From CAIVVT01 sp963757265 (GTDB taxonomy: Bacteria > Acidobacteriota > Terriglobia > Bryobacterales > Bryobacteraceae), in contig CAVWRA010000006.1 in NCBI GenBank assembly GCA_963757265.1, positions 806,001 through 870,000 of the forward strand: DNA of 64,000 bases, given 5' to 3'. The notes beneath the pieces were generated by a model. The model saw nothing but the letters and a program-made list of their open reading frames with translations, made no database searches and had not been told where the DNA came from. The number at the start of each line of letters is the position of its first letter. Position 1 is the stretch's first letter. Positions 34,628 to 41,886 of the stretch are shown here, piece by piece. The position numbers were made by a program, and so were the translations under genes.

Positions 34628-35037
34628 ATCTATCTCGGAAAGCCGCTCCCGACGATACAAGAAAGGGTTGGTTTGGACTCGACGTGGCGCCCGGAACGGT
34701 ACTTTACAACCGTCTGGTTGAGCACGCAGACTCCATCCGACAGGTGAACAACCCGGCCCTGGCTGACTTCCAATGCCGCCATCTTGTGGTTGACGACATT
34801 TGGATTCCGCTCGGTGAGTCCCTGCTGATTCAGATGTTCTCTCCCGTCTGGAACCGGCTCGTTGAAGGCTTTGGAAATCATGATCCGGGAAAGGGACGCT
34901 ATCAGGGGCAGAGACCACCGTGGGATGTCGTCCACCCGGGACGAGCTTGGGCGGGCAGACTTCAACCGAACAAGAAATCAGCCGACGAACTACTGGAATC
35001 GGCCGCTGAGTTCTTCAACGAACAGTCAGACCGTTAG
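34628..35037 (+). pseudogene. Remnant of an Eco29kI-family (GIY-YIG) restriction endonuclease
   Basis: From 34643 the frame gives APDDTRKGWFGLD, then APGTVLYNRLVEHADSIRQVNN, ADFQCRHLVVDDIWIPLGESLLIQ and VWNRLVEGFGNHDPGKGRYQ to WDVVHPGRAWA, the C-terminal half of Eco29kI-like enzymes. The GIY-YIG strand IYLGK is at 34628-34642 but in another frame (one base missing), and an upstream TGA closes that frame. The first 80-100 residues of the family are not recognisable. A GTG at 34684 could still start a 117-residue fragment. No cognate methyltransferase is present. Confidence 0.75.
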
Positions 35038-35108
35038 AAACGTCGTCCAGGAATCCGAATCCGGGCACAGCACACGAATGCGCCGACTCTTTCAGGGGGA
35101 GCGTCCCG

Positions 35109-35133
35109 CCCGCCCATTCCGCCCCTCCGCCGC
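35109..35133. repeat. Direct repeat, left copy flanking brnTA
   Basis: A 25-base pyrimidine-rich sequence (containing CCCATTCCGCCCCTCCGCC) identical to 35824-35848. The two copies enclose the toxin-antitoxin pair, 715 bases apart. Confidence 0.75.
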
Positions 35134-35165
35134 GCCCTTTTCCGGCGCCGCTTGCCCGTGCCGCC

Positions 35166-35441
35166 TCAGCCCGCTTTCCGCGCCCCATGCGCCAGGTGAT
35201 GCTGGTCCAGCGCCTGCCGCACGAGGGTCTTGATCACCGCCTGCCGGCTCACGTTGAGCGCCGCCGCGGCCTCGTCCAGTTCCTCCAGCATGCCGGCCGT
35301 GAAATCGACGTTCACCCGCCGGATCGGCTGCATCATCTTTCCGCGGTTGGTGAAGAACCGCGACACGTCCTCGCCCCGGTCGGCCATCCGCGCGATCGCC
35401 TCCGCTGCCGGGGCCTTGCTGCGCTCACGAGTTTGCTTCAT
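35166..35441 (-). CDS. brnA: BrnA-type antitoxin
   Basis: A 91-residue DNA-binding antitoxin. The N-terminal half (KQTRERSKAPAAEAIARMADRGEDVSRFFTNRGKMM) is the flexible toxin-neutralising part, and RRVNVDFTAGMLEELDEAAAALNVSRQAVIKTLVRQAL is a ribbon-helix-helix domain. The start overlaps the end of the toxin gene by 17 bases, so antitoxin synthesis follows toxin translation, the order usual for brnT-brnA. It probably represses its own operon through the palindrome at 35713-35729. Confidence 0.75.
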   Translation of the reverse strand: MKQTRERSKAPAAEAIARMADRGEDVSRFFTNRGKMMQPIRRVNVDFTAGMLEELDEAAAALNVSRQAVIKTLVRQALDQHHLAHGARKAG

Positions 35442-35703
35442 ACAACGCCCTTTCTTCCCGCGTGGACCGCCACAGTGTCACCAGATGACAGTATGCTCCC
35501 TGCCGGTCCTCCCGGAACTCGCAGATCACCGTGAACAAGCGGTCCCCCACCCAGCCGATCACGCGCGTCTGCTCCGGGTCGTCCGAGCGCTGGTCCTGGT
35601 AATACGGCCGCTCGAACACCTCCTGCGCTTCCTCGAAGCCGATCCCCCGTCTGGGGTTGCGCCTCAGCGCCCCGCTCTTGACCTTGTTGAACCGGAACCG
35701 CAT
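35425..35703 (-). CDS. brnT: BrnT-type toxin
   Basis: A 92-residue protein of the BrnT ribonuclease toxin fold: a GIGFEEAQEVFERPYYQDQRSDD segment in the position of the family's GVSFEEA-x-VF block, a central GWVGDRLFTVICEFRED hairpin and a C-terminal VTLWRSTREERALYE, the counterpart of SARKAT-x-x-E. Toxins of this family cut RNA and stop translation. First gene of the pair, ATG at 35703 close to an inverted repeat. I am sure of the module and less sure of the family because the C-terminal Arg/Lys motif is altered. Confidence 0.7.
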   Translation of the reverse strand: MRFRFNKVKSGALRRNPRRGIGFEEAQEVFERPYYQDQRSDDPEQTRVIGWVGDRLFTVICEFREDRQGAYCHLVTLWRSTREERALYEANS

Positions 35704-35712
35704 CGCTAAACA

Positions 35713-35729
35713 GGTATATCAGTTATACC
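35713..35729. promoter_or_regulatory. Operator-like palindrome of the toxin-antitoxin operon
   Basis: GGTATA-TCAGT-TATACC, perfect six-base arms with a five-base centre, lies 10 bases upstream of the toxin ATG. Position and symmetry suit autoregulation by the ribbon-helix-helix antitoxin. Confidence 0.55.
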
Positions 35730-35823
35730 ACATGCCATATCAATCAGGGCTCAGCGCACGCAAACGTTGACCTCGTGAGCCGGAGCCCGGGCCATCCAAA
35801 CATCTCGCTCCGTCCCTGTTCTC

Positions 35824-35848
35824 CCCGCCCATTCCGCCCCTCCGCCGC
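35824..35848. repeat. Direct repeat, right copy flanking brnTA
   Basis: Identical over 25 bases to 35109-35133. A shorter shared GTGCCGCCT follows each copy at a different distance, so the similarity reaches a little beyond the exact repeat. Confidence 0.75.
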
Positions 35849-36639
35849 ACCCCCAGTGCCGCCTGATCGAAGAATATATTTCGCTTATTATCAATGCCTT
35901 CCGCAACTCCCCCCGCCCCGCCGCTTGCCGCGCCGTGTTTTGCTGTCTGTGGGTAGAGCAATTGCTGGCCAGCATCTCCATCCCCACTCGCAGGCGGCGA
36001 AAGGCCTCGAGTAGCAGCCTTCCGGCTTTCTGGACTTCGGTCCGATCCCCCAGGATGGGATCCGGGTGGCTAGCGATTACCCTGAACGCCATCCTCTAGG
36101 GCGGAACGGGCGATGATCGGTCTAGTGATCGCGTGAATCAATTCGCTATCTTCCACCCCACAGGAAAGCGGGGTTGTGGCGGGCCTCCAGGCCATTGCGA
36201 GCTGGGACCAGCCGTCGTGCAAAGCGGAGCATCCAGGGTCAGCGCTGGGAAGACGCCCTCGGGTCACTGCTCCGCCCTGCGAATCTGATCTTTTGAAATC
36301 CCTCTGAAATTGCCCACCATTTACGGCACAACTGCGCCCGAAATCTATTCGAATCACCCTCCATGTACGGCCTAAGTGCGCCCGCGCATCAACACCCCGG
36401 AACCAGAACGAGTCGCCCTGGCGCGAGCGGCCCACTCATGAAGATGATAGCCGCCTCCGCCCTGGCGGGGCCCCCGTCCACGCCCGCGCCGGACCTCCAT
36501 GAAAAGTGAAAAGGAAAAGGGACGTCCTGATCTGTCCCTCCGCTACAGCGTTTTTGTTTTAAGTAGTGACAGTTTGTTCCATATTGATCCTGACTTCACT
36601 GGAGCGAGCAGATGCGCGCTTATTCACAGGATTTGTGAG
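35849..36639. other. 791-base region of decayed island sequence
   Basis: No gene is supported on either strand. Open frames of up to about 120 codons on the minus strand (for example 35751-36092 and 36070-36435) lack ribosome sites and recognised families. The region holds a pair of 24-base imperfect repeats (36317-36384) and a palindromic GGGAC ... GTCCC element (near 36516-36537). It ends at the truncated smr gene. Confidence 0.4.
36317..36384. repeat. Two imperfect 24-base direct repeats
   Basis: 36317-36340 and 36361-36384 agree at 20 of 24 positions (CCAT-n-TACGGC-nn-AA-n-TGCGCCCG), 44 bases apart. Multiple terminal repeats of this style occur at ends of IS21-like elements, but no transposase gene is left, so the origin is unproven. 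Confidence 0.5.
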
Positions 36640-36858
36640 ACCGGGTACTGCGGGCGCTGGAGCGCGGCGGTCGAGGCGTACCTCGAAGAGGCATCCGCGC
36701 TAGGATTGAAGGCGCTGCGCATCATTCACGGCAAAGGCATCGGAGTGCAGCGCGAGATCGTCCGCGGCGTCCTGGCCCAATCGCCGCTGGTCGCCGGATT
36801 CCGCAATGCGGCCGAGGATGCCGGAGGCTGGGGCGCCACGCTGGTCGACTTGAAGTAA
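36640..36858 (+). pseudogene. 5'-truncated Smr-domain gene at the island edge
   Basis: From about 36655 the frame encodes SAAVEAYLEEASALGLKALRIIHGKGIGVQREIVRGVLAQSPLVAGF and GGWGATLVDLK, the body and end of an Smr (small MutS-related) nicking-nuclease domain, with the HGKG loop. The conserved start of the domain, an LDLHTF-like motif, is missing; sequence before the join is unrelated, although the frame stays open back to a Met at 36499. This looks like a core gene whose 5' end was lost when the island inserted or rearranged. Confidence 0.7.
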
Positions 36859-36936
36859 CGTCTCCGCCGCCCGCTGCACCTAGTTGATAGAAGAGGCAAA
36901 ATCGGAGCCTCGAGCCGGAAACTTGATTGGAGAGAC

Positions 36937-38280
36937 ATGGGATCGGATTTCTCAAGAAGATACTTTTTTCTAGGAACGGCAGCCGCTCTGGCAGCCGCCA
37001 GGCTGGAGGCCAGGAGCACGCCGTCGCTCAAGCGCCTGGGCTACAAGTCCCCTAACGAAAAGCTGAATATCGCCGGGATCGGCGCCGGCGGCAAGGGCCA
37101 TAGCGATATCGTGAGCTGCTCCGCGGAGAACATCGTCGCCCTGGCGGATCCGGACTGGAACAACGCCGCCCGCACCTTCAAGCAGTTTCCGAAGGCTACG
37201 CAGTATAAGGATTACCGCGTGCTGTTCGACAAGGAGCGCGACAACATCGACGCCGTGACCGTTTCCACGCCCGATCACACCCACGCCGTCGCCGCGATGT
37301 GGGCCATGGAGCGCGGCAAACACGTCTATTGCCAGAAGCCGCTGACACGCACCGTGTACGAGGCCCGCATGCTGCGCGATGCGGCGCGCAAATACAAAGT
37401 CGCCACCCAGATGGGCAACCAGGGCCACTCGAACGAGGGCGCGCGGCAATTGTGCGAAATGATCTGGGCCGGCGAGATCGGCGCGGTGCAGGAGGTCCAC
37501 GCCTGGACTGACCGTCCGATCTGGCCGCAGGGCGTCGATCATCCGCTGCCGGAAGAAAAGGTTCCCGATACCCTCGATTGGGACCTTTGGCTTGGCACCG
37601 CGCCGACACGTCCCTATAACTCGAAATACGAGCCTTTCAACTGGCGCGGCTGGTACGACTTCGGCTGCGGCGCGCTGGGCGATATGGCGTGCCACATCCT
37701 GGACGGGGTGAACTGGTCGCTGCTGCTCGACGCGCCAACCAGCGTTGAGTGCATCAGGATCGAGGGCCGGAACGACTACACTTTCCCCACGAAATCGATC
37801 GTGCTTTTCGACTTCGGCGCCCGGGCCAACATGCCTCCGGTGTCGGTTTATTGGTACGAAGGCGGGCTCAAGCCGAAGCTGCCGGAAGGTCTGCCGGCGG
37901 ACGTGAAACTGGGCGACCTGGACGACGACACCAACGGCAGCCTGTTCATCGGCGAGAAGGGCTTCATCACCACCGGGACCTATAGCAACGACACGCGGCT
38001 CGTGCCCGACTCGCGGATGAAGGACTACAACTTCCCGCCCAAGCTGCTCACGCGCTCGCCGGGACATTCCCAGGACTGGATCCGCGCCTGCAAGGGCGGC
38101 GAGCGAGCCTGCTCGAACTTCGATTACGCCGCGCCGTTCGCCGAGTGGGTGGTTCTGGGCGTGATCGCGCAACGCAGCGAAGGCAAGCTGGAGTGGGACA
38201 GCGCCAAAATGAAGATCACCAACAATAGCGCCGCCAACAAGTTCCTGAAACCGTCTGTCCGCAAGGGCTGGAAATACTAG
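36937..38280 (+). CDS. Tat-exported Gfo/Idh/MocA family oxidoreductase
   Basis: A 447-residue NAD(P)-dependent sugar or inositol dehydrogenase type protein. The N-terminus SRRYFFLGTAAALAAARLEA is a twin-arginine signal. The Rossmann start NIAGIGAGGKGHSDI, the VTVSTPDHTHAVAAMWAMERGKHVYCQKPL block (with the family Lys of EKP/QKP) and a C-terminal beta-sheet domain follow. A GGAGAG site precedes the ATG. Exported members are common in acidobacteria and planctomycetes, where the cofactor comes folded from the cytoplasm. The next gene is a secreted hexosaminidase, suggesting shared work on extracellular glycans. Confidence 0.9.
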   Translation: MGSDFSRRYFFLGTAAALAAARLEARSTPSLKRLGYKSPNEKLNIAGIGAGGKGHSDIVSCSAENIVALADPDWNNAARTFKQFPKATQYKDYRVLFDKERDNIDAVTVSTPDHTHAVAAMWAMERGKHVYCQKPLTRTVYEARMLRDAARKYKVATQMGNQGHSNEGARQLCEMIWAGEIGAVQEVHAWTDRPIWPQGVDHPLPEEKVPDTLDWDLWLGTAPTRPYNSKYEPFNWRGWYDFGCGALGDMACHILDGVNWSLLLDAPTSVECIRIEGRNDYTFPTKSIVLFDFGARANMPPVSVYWYEGGLKPKLPEGLPADVKLGDLDDDTNGSLFIGEKGFITTGTYSNDTRLVPDSRMKDYNFPPKLLTRSPGHSQDWIRACKGGERACSNFDYAAPFAEWVVLGVIAQRSEGKLEWDSAKMKITNNSAANKFLKPSVRKGWKY

Positions 38281-38469
38281 CCGCCGATTCCGAGCCGCGA
38301 CGGGGAGCGGAGCAGTTGCCTTGGTGGCCGACATGCGGGGTGGGCAGACGTCCACGTCTCCAGCCTGAGCTCCAGGTCCGGCTCCGTTTCTGAGTTGTAC
38401 GCCGCGCGGGCGCAGTCAGTTTGCGGTGCGCCGCACACGTCGATAAGATTGCGTTTGGCCCAAACCCAC

Positions 38470-40521
38470 ATGCCGACTCTTAACCATATCCTGCTCCTGG
38501 TGTCGCTCACCTGCCCGGTCTATTGTCAGGCGCAGTTGCCCCTGCTGCCGCTGCCCATGAAGGTCACGCCGAACCCAGGCGCGCCCGGTTTGACGATCCA
38601 GAACGATTTCACAGCCGCGATTCAAGGCCCGGGCGCGGCCGACCCACGCGTGCGCGGCGGCGTGTTGAGGGCCTTGGCGCGCCTCGCGGCACAAACCGGC
38701 ACCCCGATCGTGCGGGAACTCTCAGACGAAAGCGCCGCGGCCGGATTGCTGGTGGTCGTCGAGCGCGCCGATCATCCCGCTCCGCAGCAACTGGGCGACG
38801 ACGAGAGCTACCGCCTCTCAATCAACGCGCATCAGGCGCGCATCGATGCGCCCGCTCCGCTGGGCGCGTTGCGCGGCCTGGAGACGTTCCTGCAGTTGGT
38901 CCAATTGGGGAAGTCGGGATTCGCGCTCCCGGCGGGCGACATTCAGGACGCCCCGCGCTTCCCCTGGCGCGGACTGTCGCTCGACGTCTCGCGCCACTTC
39001 ATACCCGTGCCGGTGATGTTGCGCACCATCGACGGCCTGGCCGCCGTGAAGCTGAACGTGCTGCACTGGCACTTATCCGACGACCAGGGCTTCCGCGTCG
39101 AGAGCCTGAAATATCCGAAGCTGCAGGAACTGGGCTCGGAGGGGCAGTATTACACCCAGGCGGAGATCCGCGGCATCGTCGCTTACGCGCGCCAGCGCGG
39201 CGTCCGCGTGGTGCCGGAGTTCGACATCCCAGGCCACTCCACAAGCTGGTTTGCGACCTATCCGGAGTACGCCAGCGGCGCCGGGCCGTACCAGGTGGCG
39301 CACGAGCTGGTGGGGCTGACGGCGACCATGGATCCCACGCGCGAAGCCACTTATGAGTTCCTCGACGGCTTCCTCGGCGAGATCGCTGAACTGTTCCCCG
39401 ACGAGTATTTCCATATCGGCGGCGACGAGGTCAATCCGCAGGAATGGAAGGCCAATGCCGCGATTCAGGCCTTCATGAAGTCGAAGCACCTGGCCGATGA
39501 GGATGCCCTGCAAGGCTACTTCAACCAGCGCGTCCAGAAGATCCTCGAAAAATACGGCAAGCACATGGTGGGCTGGGATGAGATTCTGCGTCCCGAGATT
39601 CCGAAAAACATCGTGATTCAATCCTGGCGCGGGCAGAAGTCGCTGGCCGATGCGGCGCGGTCAGGCTACCACGGCATCCTCTCGGCGGGCTGGTACCTGG
39701 ATCTGATGCAGCCCGCTGCCGAGCACTACTCCGTCGATCCCATGAAGGGCGAGACTGCGGGCCTCGACGACGCCCAGCGCCAGCTCATCCTGGGGGGCGA
39801 GGCGGCGATGTGGGAGGAACTCGCTACGGGCGAGAACCTGGACGCGAAACTGTGGCCGCGGCTGGCCGTGATCGCCGAACGGCTGTGGTCGGCGGAGAAC
39901 GTGACCGATGTCGAATCGATGTACCGGCGCCTGGGCGCCGTTGACACCTGGCTGGAGTGGCTGGACCTGCGCCAGCGCTCTGGGCTGCGCCTGATGCGCG
40001 CGCGGCTCGCGGGCGCGGCGGACTCGCATCCGCTGGAAGTGTTCGCGTCGATCCTGGAGCCGGTGAAGGAGTATACGCGCATCGAGGAAAAAGACCGGCA
40101 CTACACGACGCTGACGCCATTCAACCGGCTGGTGGATTCGATCGCCCCGGAAAGCAATGCGGCGCGCGAATTCCGCGACGGCGTGGACCGCTACCTGGCC
40201 GCAGGACCGGACAGCCAGCGCACCGCGGATATGTTGCGGTCGCAACTCCAGCGTTGGTCGGACAATCTGCCCGCCTTGCTGCCGATCCTGGAATCGAATG
40301 CGCTGCTGGAGGAGACCGTGCCGGTGGCGCACAATATCGATCAACTGTGCCGCATCGGGCGCGAGGCGCTGGCGCTTCTGCAGGATGGCAAACGGGCCGA
40401 CGCGGCCTGGTCGAGGGAGGGGCTGGCCGCGGTGGACGATGCGTCGAAGGCCCAGGCGGAAATGCTGATCCCGATCGCGCCGGGCATCCGCAAACTGGTC
40501 CTGGCAGCGGGGGCGCGCTGA
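38470..40521 (+). CDS. Secreted beta-N-acetylhexosaminidase (GH20)
   Basis: A 683-residue exported glycosidase removing terminal GlcNAc/GalNAc from chitin-type oligomers or glycoconjugates. Signal peptide (residues 1-20), the N-terminal GH20b domain (about 25-145), then the catalytic barrel: PRFPWRGLSLDVSRHFIPV, LHWHLSDDQGFRVE, VVPEFDIPGHSTSW and FHIGGDEVN with the catalytic pair Asp319-Glu320. The C-terminal 170 residues are helical. An upstream in-frame Met at 38395 is less likely because the signal peptide begins at 38470. It converges with the alkyltransferase-like gene 10 bases on. Confidence 0.93.
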   Translation: MPTLNHILLLVSLTCPVYCQAQLPLLPLPMKVTPNPGAPGLTIQNDFTAAIQGPGAADPRVRGGVLRALARLAAQTGTPIVRELSDESAAAGLLVVVERADHPAPQQLGDDESYRLSINAHQARIDAPAPLGALRGLETFLQLVQLGKSGFALPAGDIQDAPRFPWRGLSLDVSRHFIPVPVMLRTIDGLAAVKLNVLHWHLSDDQGFRVESLKYPKLQELGSEGQYYTQAEIRGIVAYARQRGVRVVPEFDIPGHSTSWFATYPEYASGAGPYQVAHELVGLTATMDPTREATYEFLDGFLGEIAELFPDEYFHIGGDEVNPQEWKANAAIQAFMKSKHLADEDALQGYFNQRVQKILEKYGKHMVGWDEILRPEIPKNIVIQSWRGQKSLADAARSGYHGILSAGWYLDLMQPAAEHYSVDPMKGETAGLDDAQRQLILGGEAAMWEELATGENLDAKLWPRLAVIAERLWSAENVTDVESMYRRLGAVDTWLEWLDLRQRSGLRLMRARLAGAADSHPLEVFASILEPVKEYTRIEEKDRHYTTLTPFNRLVDSIAPESNAAREFRDGVDRYLAAGPDSQRTADMLRSQLQRWSDNLPALLPILESNALLEETVPVAHNIDQLCRIGREALALLQDGKRADAAWSREGLAAVDDASKAQAEMLIPIAPGIRKLVLAAGAR

Positions 40522-40530
40522 AAGGCCGGC

Positions 40531-40935
40531 TCAGAATTCCCAGGTCCGGAAAACGTGCTGGTGCGCTTCGAGATCGACGTGCTTGCCCTCGAAGCGCACG
40601 CCTTCCATCTCCAGCCGCAGGCGTTGCTCCAGGCCCATATCCAAGGCCGTCTTGATGTAACCGCCAACGCCGAGGACGCGGTGCCAGGGCAGGCCGTCGC
40701 CACAGTTGCGCAGGAGCTTAGCTACCTGCCGGTGGTACATCGGATACCCAGCAGCCGCCGCGACCTGGCCATAGCTGGCGACGCGGCCGCGCGGGATCGA
40801 GAGAATCACTTCCCGAAACCTCTGCTCGCGCGCTTCGCGCTCGGCCGGCGGATCGAACATGCCGAGGCGCACGATGTCGTGGGGCTTCATCGGCTTGGGC
40901 GCGCGGCGACGTAAGCGACTTCTCGGCCTCGGCAT
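40531..40935 (-). CDS. Alkyltransferase-like (ATL) protein
   Basis: A 134-residue homologue of the DNA-binding domain of O6-alkylguanine-DNA alkyltransferase. The family shape is intact (IPRGRVASYGQVAAAAGYPMYHRQVAKLLRNC ... GVGGYI), but the acceptor site PCHRV reads PWHRV, so it cannot take an alkyl group. ATL proteins bind O6-alkylguanine and hand the lesion to nucleotide excision repair. Met at 40890 is an alternative start that would drop a basic Arg/Pro lead. Confidence 0.88.
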   Translation of the reverse strand: MPRPRSRLRRRAPKPMKPHDIVRLGMFDPPAEREAREQRFREVILSIPRGRVASYGQVAAAAGYPMYHRQVAKLLRNCGDGLPWHRVLGVGGYIKTALDMGLEQRLRLEMEGVRFEGKHVDLEAHQHVFRTWEF

Positions 40936-41006
40936 GGCGCTGCGTTCCGGCAGCGAATGCTGCCTACTCAGAGAGAGTCTCGCACGAGTAGGAGGCCCCA
41001 CGGGGA

Positions 41007-41753
41007 GTGCTTGCGCTGGCTCCGTTGTTTAATGAAGAAGTGGATGAACAGGCACGCAACGAATCGCTCAAGTCGGAGGCTTTTCAAAACCTCGAAAACA
41101 ATTTCGAACACATTAGCCGCTTGATCGGGCTGATGAGGAGTCAACAGGGACACATTTTCGCTCCAGCGTATGAAGCGATGGGGAAGCTGAAGGAGCTAAC
41201 AGGAGATCCCGCCACGTTGGCGGTTTCCGGCCTCTCCAGTTGGCTGATCGACCTGCAAGCTGGCGTTGAGAAGGTCAAGACCTTTGCTGAATTAGCGACC
41301 TTCTTGAACGATTGGATGCTGGTGATGCTGGTCTCTTTTACAGAAGCCTACCTTGAAGATGTGCTTTTTCTGCTCGTTGAACGTAATCCGGGATGGATGG
41401 AGGATTTAAGACTGAAAGTGTCGTATAGGGAGCTGGCGGGAACAGATTCTCTTCCCACGAATATGGAAGTCATGCAGCGCCGGTGGCAGAAGTGCTGGGT
41501 CAACAACATTCTGCGGGAGAGTCCGCAGCAATGGATTAAGCACCTGGAGCGCATGGGTGTCAGTGGGTATCCAGCGAGTCTGGCTGAAGAGATGGCGGCC
41601 CTCTGGAGGAGAAGACACGATATCGTCCATTCGGGGGCAATCGGGCATATGAGTATGGACGAGTTTAAAGAGGCGCTTGATGTAATTGGCAACTTCCTTA
41701 GGCCCACCGACCGTTTTGTCGTTAACTTTTCCTGCGGTCATCCGCTGCCTTGA
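41007..41753 (+). CDS. HEPN-domain protein (RiboL-PSP-HEPN-like)
   Basis: A 248-residue all-helical protein with the HEPN signature R-x4-H near the C-terminus: LWRRRHDIVHSG (Arg203, His208). The central part (FLNDWMLVMLVSFTEAYLEDVLFLLVER) is the helical bundle typical of the RiboL-PSP type. HEPN proteins are often metal-independent RNases in defence or stress. The start is GTG with an AGGAGG site 11 bases ahead. Base composition is lower in GC than its neighbours, suggesting later acquisition. No antitoxin-like partner is adjacent. Confidence 0.7.
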   Translation: MLALAPLFNEEVDEQARNESLKSEAFQNLENNFEHISRLIGLMRSQQGHIFAPAYEAMGKLKELTGDPATLAVSGLSSWLIDLQAGVEKVKTFAELATFLNDWMLVMLVSFTEAYLEDVLFLLVERNPGWMEDLRLKVSYRELAGTDSLPTNMEVMQRRWQKCWVNNILRESPQQWIKHLERMGVSGYPASLAEEMAALWRRRHDIVHSGAIGHMSMDEFKEALDVIGNFLRPTDRFVVNFSCGHPLP

Positions 41754-41886
41754 AAGGGCCCCCCATGGCCTGGATACTTGCAGGGAACCGGAGAAACGGA
41801 ACGGCCTCTTCCCACGCATCGGGCTTGGCGCAGCATCGCCTCGAAGGGTGCGGCTGTCCTATGCAGCAGTCAGCTGGGGTACCGCA

